From: Verrucomicrobiota bacterium
Lineage (GTDB): Bacteria; Verrucomicrobiota; Verrucomicrobiia; Verrucomicrobiales; Akkermansiaceae
DNA: 64,000 nucleotides
Assembly: GCA_018969605.1 (NCBI GenBank)
Contig: JAGWXY010000001.1
Coordinates: forward strand, 1-64,000
Direction of reading: 5' to 3'
Both the position numbers and the translations under genes were made by a program. Of the stretch, positions 30,889-39,398 are shown in pieces. The notes under the pieces are model-generated. The model saw only the letters and a program-made list of their open reading frames with translations, did not search any database and was not told the DNA's origin. How positions within the stretch are numbered: the first letter of the stretch is position 1; each line of letters begins with the position of its first letter.

Positions 30889-31001
30889 TCCGACAGCCGG
30901 CTCCAGCAATGCTGGAGCCAACAGGCTGGGAGGACGAGAACCGAAGGTTCGAAAGCGGCGGGAGCTTAGCGACCAATTCATTTGCGCGAGCGAAGCGAGC
31001 C
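30889..31001 (+). repeat. tRNA-Thr 3'-end-linked tandem repeat, unit 2 (no linker)
   Basis: 113 nt identical to unit 1, including the tRNA-Thr 3' end TCCGACAGCCGGCTCCA. Confidence 0.92.
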
Positions 31002-31035
31002 GCCATGAAATTTTTCGCAGCCGCAGGGCTATGCA

Positions 31036-33117
31036 ATGCGTTTGGTGGCGTTCATTTATGAGCTGGAAAAATGGTTGGCATGTTCCATGGTAACGGCATT
31101 GCGTTTCGTGAATTACAGCATATGTGTCGCTGCTTTCACCTCATGCCTTCTGGTTTTGAGACTTCATGCTGATTGGAAAGATGAAATTGGCTTCACCCGC
31201 CTGCAGGCACTTGCTGGAAATTCATTGCCTATGGCACCGAGCAAGGGGCTCTCTCAAGTTGAGGCTACGGAAGGCTCGACGAATTACGCACCCAATCGTG
31301 CGAGTGCGCTTTTTAATGGGAAAACATTCGAATTGAAGTCTGGTGTTTCCGATACCAGCAGTCATGCAGATCATGTCGCACGGAATTTCTATGCATCGAC
31401 ATCGCAAGTTCCAGGCACGTGCCCGATCGATCTTTACAATGCCAATGATTGGCTAGGCACCCGCTATCTCAATATAGGAACGACTACGGAACCAGTGGCC
31501 GAGACCCGTGCCGTGCAGAACCACAGTTGGGCCGGCTCAACCGGCAATTCCACCACTGACACGGAGATTGGCCGGCGGCTTGATTTCGCGATCAACCGCG
31601 ATGGATTTGTCTGCGCGGTCGGACTTTACAACCAGGATACCAACACGCCGGTGCATGCCCAGTTGCTTTGCCAAACTTACAACACCATATCGGTTGGTCG
31701 TGATGATGGGGGGCACACCAAGGGTCTAACCACGCTGGATGGAAATGGGAGGAGAAAGCCCGACATCGTGGCACCGAGTGCGGCACCGGAGTATGCAACG
31801 AGTTGGACCACTCCGATGGTCTCTGGCGCCGCCGCATTGCTTTATCAGAAACTGGTTGATTATTATTATTCTCCCAGCGTCTCGGATCCCCCACGAGTGA
31901 TCAAGGCCTTGCTGCTCGCCTCTGCCACCAAAAACACCGTGCCCGATTGGGGCAACAGCAGCAGTTCGCCGCTTGATGATGTCTATGGCGCCGGGGAGCT
32001 CAACATTCATCATGCCTATCACACCCTCATCGCTGGCAAGGCCACGGCAGGCAGCACCCGATACGGCATCCGCGGATGGGCGAGCGACAGCGTCAGTTCC
32101 AGCAGTTCCAAGACATACTACTTTCGGATCGCAAGCGGCGCGCCCTCCACACCCTTCAGCGCGGCGCTCACATGGCACCGTATGGTGACCGAGAATCTTT
32201 TGTTTGGTTGGGGCAATCTCTCTTCCAGCCTCGCCAACTTGCGACTCAAGCTCTATCAGACCGACGGTACCACCCTCACGAAGCTGCTGGCTACAAGCGA
32301 CAGCAGCGTGGACAATGTGGAGCTCATTCATCAGCCGTCCTTGGTCCCAGGCGATTACGCATTGCGGGTGGAAAACTCCTCATCCTCCACCGCTTACGCA
32401 CTTGCTTGGCACAGCCTTCCAGCGGTCACGATCGTCACCACAGTTTCCACCGCCCATGAGATCGATGGCGCGCAGGGCGCCTTCAGGTTGACCCGTACGG
32501 GAGATCTTGGTCTGCCGCTGCAAGTGCCACTCACAACGACTGGCACCGCCATAGCCGGCACCCACTACCTTGCGCTCCCCGAAACGGTGACCATTCCCGC
32601 AGGCCAATCAGCCATCAGCCTGCAGCTTTCGCCGGTTTCCGACTCCCTTGCCCAGGGTGATCGATCGGTTGGGGTGAAAGTAGGTTCCGATTTTGCGATT
32701 GTCAGTGATTCCTCGCAAGCGGCCACGATCACCATCAAGGACAAGCCTTTCGATGCTTGGCGCTTTGGCATTTTCAGTACGGCGGAGCTCTCGGATGCAT
32801 CCATCAGTGGTGAACTCGCCGACCCCGATGGGGATGCGCTCGTCAACCTCATTGAATATGCCTTTGGCTTGAATCCCAAGTTGCTTGACCCGACTTCTGC
32901 GGTGTTTGACACTGCGAATGGTAGTCTTGTGATTTCTGCGGCCAAAAATCCTGCAGCGACCGATATCGCATGGAGTGCACAGGTCTCTTCCGATTTGAAA
33001 AATTGGACGCCAGCTCAAACCACTATCGACAGCGCCACCAACTTTGAGGCCCGTGATGTTGAGAACTTTGGGGAATCTGTCAGGCGCTTCATTCGCATCA
33101 AAATTGTGAAGCCCTAG
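31036..33117 (+). CDS. Secreted S8 subtilase-like protein with Calx-beta-like domain, possibly degenerate
   Basis: YATSWTTPMVSGAAALL resembles the subtilase Ser motif, SSHADHVARNFYA resembles the His motif; C-terminal VTIPAGQSAISLQLSPVSDSLAQGDRSVGVKV resembles Calx-beta. Start uncertain (31087 also possible). Confidence 0.65.
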   Translation: MRLVAFIYELEKWLACSMVTALRFVNYSICVAAFTSCLLVLRLHADWKDEIGFTRLQALAGNSLPMAPSKGLSQVEATEGSTNYAPNRASALFNGKTFELKSGVSDTSSHADHVARNFYASTSQVPGTCPIDLYNANDWLGTRYLNIGTTTEPVAETRAVQNHSWAGSTGNSTTDTEIGRRLDFAINRDGFVCAVGLYNQDTNTPVHAQLLCQTYNTISVGRDDGGHTKGLTTLDGNGRRKPDIVAPSAAPEYATSWTTPMVSGAAALLYQKLVDYYYSPSVSDPPRVIKALLLASATKNTVPDWGNSSSSPLDDVYGAGELNIHHAYHTLIAGKATAGSTRYGIRGWASDSVSSSSSKTYYFRIASGAPSTPFSAALTWHRMVTENLLFGWGNLSSSLANLRLKLYQTDGTTLTKLLATSDSSVDNVELIHQPSLVPGDYALRVENSSSSTAYALAWHSLPAVTIVTTVSTAHEIDGAQGAFRLTRTGDLGLPLQVPLTTTGTAIAGTHYLALPETVTIPAGQSAISLQLSPVSDSLAQGDRSVGVKVGSDFAIVSDSSQAATITIKDKPFDAWRFGIFSTAELSDASISGELADPDGDALVNLIEYAFGLNPKLLDPTSAVFDTANGSLVISAAKNPAATDIAWSAQVSSDLKNWTPAQTTIDSATNFEARDVENFGESVRRFIRIKIVKP

Positions 33118-33260
33118 GCATGATGGTTTTGTGGCAAAATCAGTGTTCTCGTCCTTCATTGCATGAGTGCTGACAAATGCCGAGAGCGGATTTTCTCGTT
33201 GATTCGCAAACAAAATGGGTTGCCAACCCGCACGCTCGTCTCTAGTTTGCCGCCTCCCAA

Positions 33261-33350
33261 GGGCAGGTGTCAGAGTGGTCGAATGAGCACGCTTGGAAAG
33301 CGTGTGTGGCGGTAACGTCACCGAGGGTTCGAATCCCTCCCTGTCCGCCA
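33261..33350 (+). tRNA. tRNA-Ser(GGA)
   Basis: 90-nt class II tRNA with encoded CCA; anticodon arm CACGC-TTGGAAA-GCGTG; acceptor GGGCAGG/CCTGTCC. Confidence 0.95.
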
Positions 33351-33542
33351 TTCTGCGCAGATCGTGGACAGAGGATCGTAGATCGGGTATATGGTTTGTT
33401 TTCCCATTCGGACAGGGAGGGATGAGAACCCCTTCCGCAGCGGAGCGGAGGAATGGGTTTGAAAGCGGTGGAAGCTTTAGCGACCAATCACATCAAGCGA
33501 GCACAGCGAGCCTTCCTGGCTTGGCCGCAGCGCAGCGCAGGC
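33332..33542 (+). repeat. tRNA-Ser 3'-end-linked tandem repeat, unit 1 (211-bp period)
   Basis: Begins inside tRNA-Ser at AATCCCTCCCTGTCCGCCA; first 181 nt repeated at 33543 with three visible mismatches; 30-nt linker TTCCTGGCTTGGCCGCAGCGCAGCGCAGGC. Confidence 0.92.
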
Positions 33543-33723
33543 AATCCCTCCCTGTCCGCCATTCTGCGCAGATCGTGGATAGAGGATCGTAGATCGGGTA
33601 TAAGGTTTGTTTTCCCATTCGGACAGGGAGGGATGAGAACCCCTTCCGAAGCGGAGCGGAGGAATGGGTTTGAAAGCGGTGGAAGCTTTAGCGACCAATC
33701 ACATCAAGCGAGCACAGCGAGCC
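33543..33723 (+). repeat. tRNA-Ser 3'-end-linked tandem repeat, unit 2 (no linker)
   Basis: 181 nt, contains another copy of the tRNA-Ser 3' end and its inverted copy. Confidence 0.92.
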
Positions 33724-33827
33724 TGACGGCGGTGATCATTTCGCAGAGTCATCCGCTTTGGCTAGAATGATTCCCAGTCCTTTGGTGCCCACCGCATCAT
33801 TGGTTGTTTCATTTGTCGGGGCCGGTT

Positions 33828-34700
33828 TCAATAAGTTCCGGAGGGTCGATCCGAGGCTTTGCGGGTTTTTTTGCGGGCCTCGGCGGCGGCTTTGAGGTCG
33901 TAGGGGATGGAGTTGCCGACGCGCACGCTGCCATCGCCCATGGTGATGAGTTGCGGGTCGCCGACCGCGCCGCGTTGGTGGATTTGGCGGCTTGCGACAC
34001 GGCCATCGGTGTCGATTTCGTAGTGCGCCCACATGGTGGGTGTGGTGAGAAACATCACGTGCAGGCGCTGGTTGCGGTCGATGGTGGCGCTGGGTTTGCG
34101 CAGCATGAGTGTGTCGCCGAGCAGGAAGGTGCGGACCGATTCGCCGGTGCGGCCGTCGCGCACTTGGGCGTAGAGTTGGGATTTGGAGTCACCGCTGAAG
34201 TTGAGGATGCGAAACTCGCGGGTTTGGCCGTTTCTTCCGGGGATGCCGACCTTTTGCGTCCAGTAAGGGCGTCCGGGCGATTGGCTGAAGAATACGCGGT
34301 TGGTCGAAGTGCCTTCGGTGGCGCTGCCGGGCGGGTGGATGACGGCGACGGCGGAAAAGTTTCCCGGTTCGGTGAGTTGGAAATGTTGGGTGAGGTCGAC
34401 CTCGCGGGCGAGCGTTTGACCGGCGCCAATTTTCATCGGGCCAAAAATTTTGCGACCTCTTGGGTTCACGGTGGTGCCGTTGCTGGTTTTGATCGAGAAG
34501 TCGAGCCATTGGAAGCGTCCGTCGCTTTGGAAGACCAGCTCGCGTCCGGCGTGGTTGGTGACAGTGACCACGGCCAGGACCGGTTCGCCGGCGAGGTATT
34601 GTTTTTTTGTGATCTTCAGTGATGCTGCGAGCTGTGCCTCGGCATGGCCGATGCAGAGGAGCGTGATGGCGGCAATGATTTTAGGGATATGATCAGCCAT
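33828..34700 (-). CDS. Hypothetical exported protein
   Basis: MADHIPKIIAAITLLCIGHAEAQLAASLKITKKQYLAGEPVLAVVTVTNHAGRELVF; signal-peptide-like start. Confidence 0.65.
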   Translation of the reverse strand: MADHIPKIIAAITLLCIGHAEAQLAASLKITKKQYLAGEPVLAVVTVTNHAGRELVFQSDGRFQWLDFSIKTSNGTTVNPRGRKIFGPMKIGAGQTLAREVDLTQHFQLTEPGNFSAVAVIHPPGSATEGTSTNRVFFSQSPGRPYWTQKVGIPGRNGQTREFRILNFSGDSKSQLYAQVRDGRTGESVRTFLLGDTLMLRKPSATIDRNQRLHVMFLTTPTMWAHYEIDTDGRVASRQIHQRGAVGDPQLITMGDGSVRVGNSIPYDLKAAAEARKKTRKASDRPSGTY

Positions 34701-34823
34701 GTCTCCGTCATGATAAGTCGAGGCGGGCGGTGGAGTCAACTGAAGGGGGGAGGTGTTTCAAGTTTCAAGTATACAGTTTCAAGTGAGGAAAGAGCGGGAA
34801 GAAGTGGCTGATTCTTTGGCGCT

Positions 34824-34888
34824 TCAGAACTTGGAGCGGGACGCTCCAAGGACGGCCTGGATCAGGATGATCCAGCAACGGTGAAGAG
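34824..34888. repeat. Dispersed double-hairpin repeat family C, copy 2
   Basis: TCAGAACTTGGAGCGGGACGCTCCAAGGACGGCCTGGATCAGGATGATCCAGCAACGGTGAAGA: hairpins GGAGCG-gga-CGCTCC and CTGGATCA-gga-TGATCCAG. Confidence 0.75.
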
Positions 34889-34922
34889 GCGTGATTTTCG
34901 CGCGACGGTTTGGCTTGAGCTC

Positions 34923-35648
34923 TCAGAGTTTGCCCGGCCAGATCAGCTCGAGGTTGTTGGGTGGGTTTTCCACTTGGCGTGCGAGGCTGTTGGCGGTGAG
35001 GCCGAGCATCGGGTTGAGTTCGCAGCCGAGGTTTTCGAGTGCTTGGGCGGTCCAGACGTTGCAGACGCGCGGGATGAAGTAGCGGTGGGCGGATTCGAGT
35101 TGCACGCCCTTGCCCCAGCTTGATGGGCGTACGACGATGGGGCGGCCCTTGGCATCGGTGACTGAGCACTTGTTGAGGAAATCGGCGAGGGCCGGGCCTT
35201 TGCCCCGCGGGGTGAGTTTGCGCCAGATGCGATGATGGGGCATCACCTCGGCGACATTCCAATTTGTCGGGATCAGTTCCATCACCGCCGGGGTTGGTGT
35301 GAGGATGACGCGCAGCAGGTTCCAGGTCGAGCCGATGCCTTCGGGCGAGTAGGCGTCGGTGTTGCCCCAGCTCATCGTGACAAATTGCGGATTGCCGAAA
35401 TTTTCCGGTGGGATGAAGCCGGATTCGATGAGCCAGTCGTAGGGGAAAACGAGGCCGGTGTGCCATTTGTCGGCGACCATCCACACCAGCACATGGGGTT
35501 CTTTGTTGTGCGATGTGGTGACAGTGCTGCGGACCGGAACTTTGGCGGTGGGGACTTTTTGTGTCGGCAGGCGCAGGCTGCATGATGCGAGCAAGGCCGC
35601 GGCGGCTGCCGTGCTTGCAAGCTTCAGGGCCGCGTGTGTGCGTGGCAT
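34923..35648 (-). CDS. DUF2459-like putative lipoprotein
   Basis: Lipobox-like LLASCSL; VLVWMVADKWHTGLVFPYDWL...SWGNTDAYSPEGIG. Confidence 0.6.
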   Translation of the reverse strand: MPRTHAALKLASTAAAAALLASCSLRLPTQKVPTAKVPVRSTVTTSHNKEPHVLVWMVADKWHTGLVFPYDWLIESGFIPPENFGNPQFVTMSWGNTDAYSPEGIGSTWNLLRVILTPTPAVMELIPTNWNVAEVMPHHRIWRKLTPRGKGPALADFLNKCSVTDAKGRPIVVRPSSWGKGVQLESAHRYFIPRVCNVWTAQALENLGCELNPMLGLTANSLARQVENPPNNLELIWPGKL

Positions 35649-35968
35649 CAGTCCTGGATGAACGAGCAGATGTATTCGCAGATGCCGTCCTTCACGGTGA
35701 TGGTGAAGCCGCTGTTGCCGGCGACATCGAATGCGGATCCGGCCTCGATGTTGAGGGTTTTGTCGGCGCCATCGAGTACGACCTCGCAATCGCCGGCGAT
35801 GATTTCCATGCGTTCAGGGGCGGCGGTGCCGAAATGGAATTTGCCGGGATAAATGAGGCCGAGAGTTTTGCGTGAGCCATCGCTGAAGTGAACGGTGTGG
35901 GAAACGACGCGGCCGTCGAAGTAGACGTTGGCTTTGCTATCGACGGTGACATTGCTGAACGAGGTCAT
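35648..35968 (-). CDS. ppnP: Pyrimidine/purine nucleoside phosphorylase (DUF1255/PpnP family)
   Basis: NVTVDSKANVYFDGRVVSHTVHFSDGSRKTLGLIYPGKFHFGTAAPERMEIIAGDCEV. Confidence 0.88.
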   Translation of the reverse strand: MTSFSNVTVDSKANVYFDGRVVSHTVHFSDGSRKTLGLIYPGKFHFGTAAPERMEIIAGDCEVVLDGADKTLNIEAGSAFDVAGNSGFTITVKDGICEYICSFIQD

Positions 35969-35991
35969 GGTGTGTTGGGATGTGGGGGTGG

Positions 35992-36495
35992 TCAATCGGT
36001 GGGCAGTCCGGCTTTTTTCCATGCGTCGTATCCGCCGGAGAAAATTTTGGCCGGGTGGCCGTAGCCGGAAATGTGCATGGCGACCGTGCGTGCATCGGGG
36101 CACATGATGCCAGAGCAGTAGACGACGATCGGCTTGCCAGAAGCGACGGCGGATTTGAGCCGTTCGTTGATTTTGGCAATGGAGTTTTCGCAATCGGATT
36201 TTGGCAGGCTCTCGGCACCGGGGATGTGGCCGAGATGAAACAGGTAGCCGGGTCTTGCGTCGAAGATCAGCGCGTTGCCCGAGCCTTGGAGCGCGAACAT
36301 TTCCTCGAGTGAGATCGAGGAGACATCGCCGCGGCCGTTCATGCGAACCGGCTTTTGGGTTTTGGGCTGCGGGTTGGTGGCTTGCTCCAATCTGCGTGCG
36401 GCTTGGTTATCACCGCGTGGTTGCGGCTTTGGGGCGCAGGCCGTGTGGGCGAGCGCCATCGCAAGCAATGCGGTGATGAGCCGGGCGCGAATCAT
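35992..36495 (-). CDS. Rhodanese-like domain protein
   Basis: ALIFDARPGYLFHLGHIPGAESLP..., PIVVYCSGIMCPDARTVAMHISGYGHPAKIFSGGYDAWKKAGLP. Confidence 0.85.
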   Translation of the reverse strand: MIRARLITALLAMALAHTACAPKPQPRGDNQAARRLEQATNPQPKTQKPVRMNGRGDVSSISLEEMFALQGSGNALIFDARPGYLFHLGHIPGAESLPKSDCENSIAKINERLKSAVASGKPIVVYCSGIMCPDARTVAMHISGYGHPAKIFSGGYDAWKKAGLPTD

Positions 36496-37334
36496 TTGAC
36501 GATCCGGATGAGTTCGACATCAAAGACCAATGTGCCGGCGGGTGCGCCTGGTGGCGGGTTCTCGCCGTAGGCAAGCTTGGCCGGAATCCAGAGTCGGCGT
36601 TTTTCGCCTTCGACCATGAGTTGCACGCCTTCGGTCCAGCCGGGGATCACGCGGTTGAGCGGGAAGACAACCGTCTCGCCGCGCATCACTGAGCTGTCGA
36701 AAAGTTTTCCGTCGGTCGTCCAGCCGGAATAGTGGACTTCGACTTGATCGGTGGCCTTCGGGTGAGTGGTGCCTTGGCCTTTTTCGAGAACGCGCGAGGC
36801 GATGCCGGATTCGGTTTTTTGGGCGGATGCGGGGGCCGCGGCCACATCGTCGGGAGTGGTGGGTGGTTTGGGTGCGGGCTTGATGCCGAGAAGCTCGACA
36901 TCGAAGACCAGCAATCCGCCGGGGCGTCCGCCGCCGGGATTTTCGCCGTAGGCGAGGTTGGCCGGAATCCAGAAACGGCGTTTTTCGCCTTCGACCATGA
37001 GTTGCACGCCTTCGGTCCAGCCCTTGATGACTCCGTTGAGCGGGAAGCTGGCGGGTTGACCGCGTTTCACGGAGCTGTCGAAAAGTTTTCCATCGGTCGT
37101 CCAGCCCGAGTAGTGGACGGTGACGGTGTCGGTGGGGCCGGGGTGGGTGTTGCCTTTGCCTTTTTCGAGGACTTTCGAGCAGAGGCCGGACGCGGTTTTG
37201 TGGGCATCGGCAGGGGCGGCTTTCACATCGGATGGAGTTTCAATCATGGTATTGTCGGCGTGGGCGGTAAGGGTGATGGCGAGTGCGGCCGCGCAGCAGC
37301 TGGCGGCTGACTGAAGATTAGTTACGAGACGCAT
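36492..37334 (-). CDS. FKBP-type peptidyl-prolyl isomerase with two FKBP domains
   Basis: Two copies of VHYSGWTTDGKLFDSS...GWTEGVQLMVEGEKRR.WIPA.LAYGENP. Confidence 0.92.
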   Translation of the reverse strand: MRLVTNLQSAASCCAAALAITLTAHADNTMIETPSDVKAAPADAHKTASGLCSKVLEKGKGNTHPGPTDTVTVHYSGWTTDGKLFDSSVKRGQPASFPLNGVIKGWTEGVQLMVEGEKRRFWIPANLAYGENPGGGRPGGLLVFDVELLGIKPAPKPPTTPDDVAAAPASAQKTESGIASRVLEKGQGTTHPKATDQVEVHYSGWTTDGKLFDSSVMRGETVVFPLNRVIPGWTEGVQLMVEGEKRRLWIPAKLAYGENPPPGAPAGTLVFDVELIRIVK

Positions 37335-37395
37335 GTCGCGGACGACAAACCATCGCGGGCGAGCTGTCAATCCCGCGGAGCGGCTGGTGGAAAAA

Positions 37396-37779
37396 TCACC
37401 GGCGGGACTTTATTTCGGTCGTCTCGTTGCAGTAAGGGCAGCGAAAGCGGTTTTTTAAGAGTATTTGGAGTGCGACGCGGAGTCGGTAGCTGCCGAGAAA
37501 GCTTTTGGCCTTCGTGCTTTTTGAGCAACCTTTTCCCGACAGCACGGGGACTCGGCAAAGCGGGCACTGGCAGGTTGATGTAATGGCAAGTCGAATGGGA
37601 AAAAGAATCACGATGGAGCCCGCAAGTAAGAGCCCGATGGTGGCGAGTTCTTGAAGCTGGGTTATGAATGAGCATGCATAGACCAAAATGGTTGCGAAGA
37701 TCAGCAGTGTTTTGACGCATACCATGAGGGCAGCGACGCGGAAGCGGATGATTGAAGTTTTGTTTGGCAGTTTATGCAT
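37396..37779 (-). CDS. Hypothetical CXXC-containing membrane protein
   Basis: Two hydrophobic segments then CPLC...CPYC. May be the C-terminal part of a frameshifted gene with 37701-37961. Confidence 0.4.
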   Translation of the reverse strand: MHKLPNKTSIIRFRVAALMVCVKTLLIFATILVYACSFITQLQELATIGLLLAGSIVILFPIRLAITSTCQCPLCRVPVLSGKGCSKSTKAKSFLGSYRLRVALQILLKNRFRCPYCNETTEIKSRR

Positions 37780-38164
37780 TTACTGCTGGGTGATGATGTG
37801 AACTTAATAATCACACGATATCGCCAATAAGAAAAGCAAAGAATGTAATGTTTTTGAATAATTTGGGTCTGCGGGACGATGCGACCAAGAACCTTGATGA
37901 ACGAGTTTTTTTTGCTGCAAGCCGGGCAAATGCCCGGCAGCGCCCCAAGAAGTGATCCCATGCCACCAATCCGCCATACGCCGTGAGCGCCTCGTCGCTG
38001 CCGCGCAGGTGAAATTGGCCGCCGTCAGTAAGGAATTAGAGATCCAGTTCTCCTTCATGCCACCTCTCGAAATCAATGCGACAGTCGAGCGGTTAGGACG
38101 CAGGAGAGAAGAGTCTAAAAGTCAAAAGACCAAGGTCAGCTCAAGATTCGCGGTTCCTCGATTT

Positions 38165-38284
38165 TTTGATTTTCAGACCTTTGATTTTCAGACCTTTGAT
38201 TTTCAGACCTTTGATTTTCAGACCTTTGATTTTCAGACCTTTGATTTTCAGACCTTTGATTTTCAGACCTTTGATTTTCAGACC
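38165..38284. repeat. 15-bp tandem repeat, 8 units
   Basis: Unit TTTGATTTTCAGACC repeated at 15-bp spacing (GACC at 38176, 38191, 38206, 38221, 38236, 38251, 38266, 38281). Confidence 0.97.
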
Positions 38285-38629
38285 CATGGCTCCGCTTGCC
38301 AATTTGTCGCATTGTTTCTTGCAAGTGGTATTAGCGGCTTCGCCGGACCTCTTGAAATTGAATCCTTGTCCATGGCTGCGTTGACGATCCGCCGTCGTTC
38401 TGCGAGCGATGGCGGGCAAGTCAGTCGTGGATGTCCAGCCACTTTGCCCGCACCCGCCGGTGCGACCGTTGCGGGCAACTCTTCGGTTCGGCTATGTCGC
38501 TCCGCGCCATGATCGCTACGCCTTGCCCTGGCCAAAACCCTCCCGCTCCACCGGCTGCGCCTTTTCGCAAACTGCTCTAAAGTCGGTTTATTGGCGCGAG
38601 CTTTTGGGTCGTGTTGCCTTGCGCCTATG

Positions 38630-39244
38630 TCAAGCTGCGTTGCGCATGAGTGCGACGAGTACGCCTTGGATGATGAGTTCGCTGGCGGGAATGAGGTCAG
38701 GGTAATCGGGGTTTTCCGCCCGGAGGAAGGGTTGGCCTTTTTCGACGAGGTAGCGCTTGAGGGTGGTTTCGCCGTCGATCAAGGCGGCGACGATGTCGCC
38801 CTTGCGGGGTTCGCGTTGTTCGAGAATAACCGTATCGCCGTGGCAGATGTGGGCATCGATCATGGAGTCGCCGCGGACCTTGAGGGCGAAGGTTTTTGCG
38901 TTGCGATGGATGCCGAGGGCGGTGGCGTCGACGCTGATCGAGCCTTCGCTCTCGGGTGTGACGTCCTGGGCCATGCCGGCTGCGATGTTGCCGTAGACGG
39001 GGATATTGCGGATTTCTCCGCGGTCGAGCTCGTCGGGGAAAATGACGGCGCGAGCTTTGCCTGGCAGGCGTTGGATCACGCCCTTGCGTTCGAGGGCGCG
39101 CAGGTGGCTCATGGCGGCCGTCTGGCTCGCGAACCCGAAGTAGTGCTGAATTTCCCGAGTGGAGGGCATCAGGCCGCTGCGACGCTGGGACATTTTCAGA
39201 TACTCAAGAATGTCGTTTTGGCGGCGGGTGAGGTTGGCATGCAT
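38630..39244 (-). CDS. lexA: LexA repressor
   Basis: MHANLTRRQNDILEYLKMSQRRSGLMPSTREIQHYFGFAS; cleavage site IAAGMAQ; KVRGDSMIDAHICHGDTVILE; GETTLKRY. Confidence 0.95.
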   Translation of the reverse strand: MHANLTRRQNDILEYLKMSQRRSGLMPSTREIQHYFGFASQTAAMSHLRALERKGVIQRLPGKARAVIFPDELDRGEIRNIPVYGNIAAGMAQDVTPESEGSISVDATALGIHRNAKTFALKVRGDSMIDAHICHGDTVILEQREPRKGDIVAALIDGETTLKRYLVEKGQPFLRAENPDYPDLIPASELIIQGVLVALMRNAA

Positions 39245-39256
39245 GATTTTGAACAG

Positions 39257-39270
39257 TGTTCGAGGGAACA
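39257..39270. promoter_or_regulatory. LexA operator
   Basis: TGTTC-GAGG-GAACA, 12 nt upstream of the lexA start codon. Confidence 0.75.
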
Positions 39271-39398
39271 AAGCATGCGATGTGGGGCTGATCAAGGGAA
39301 ATTTTTTCAATTCAATGAGCATTTGGAAATCTGCCATTGCCCGCAGCTGCGGCTTGCGGTGTGGCCATGGCCCCGCTATGGTGCCTTTCCTAACAGCC

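Noticed and set aside
30698-31093. ORFs across the tRNA-Thr repeats (e.g. 30698-31093 + and 30721-30981 -) as repeat proteins
   Set aside because: They overlap the tRNA gene itself and arise from the duplicated RNA-like sequence; no protein family resemblance.
33293-33770. ORFs across tRNA-Ser repeats as proteins
   Set aside because: Same reason: they read through the tRNA and tandem repeat.
38165-38284. 15-bp repeats as a CRISPR array
   Set aside because: Units are contiguous with no spacers and no cas genes are in the window.
39159-39398. N-terminal extension of the TPR protein ORF
   Set aside because: Overlaps the lexA start and operator; a clear signal peptide begins at 39399.
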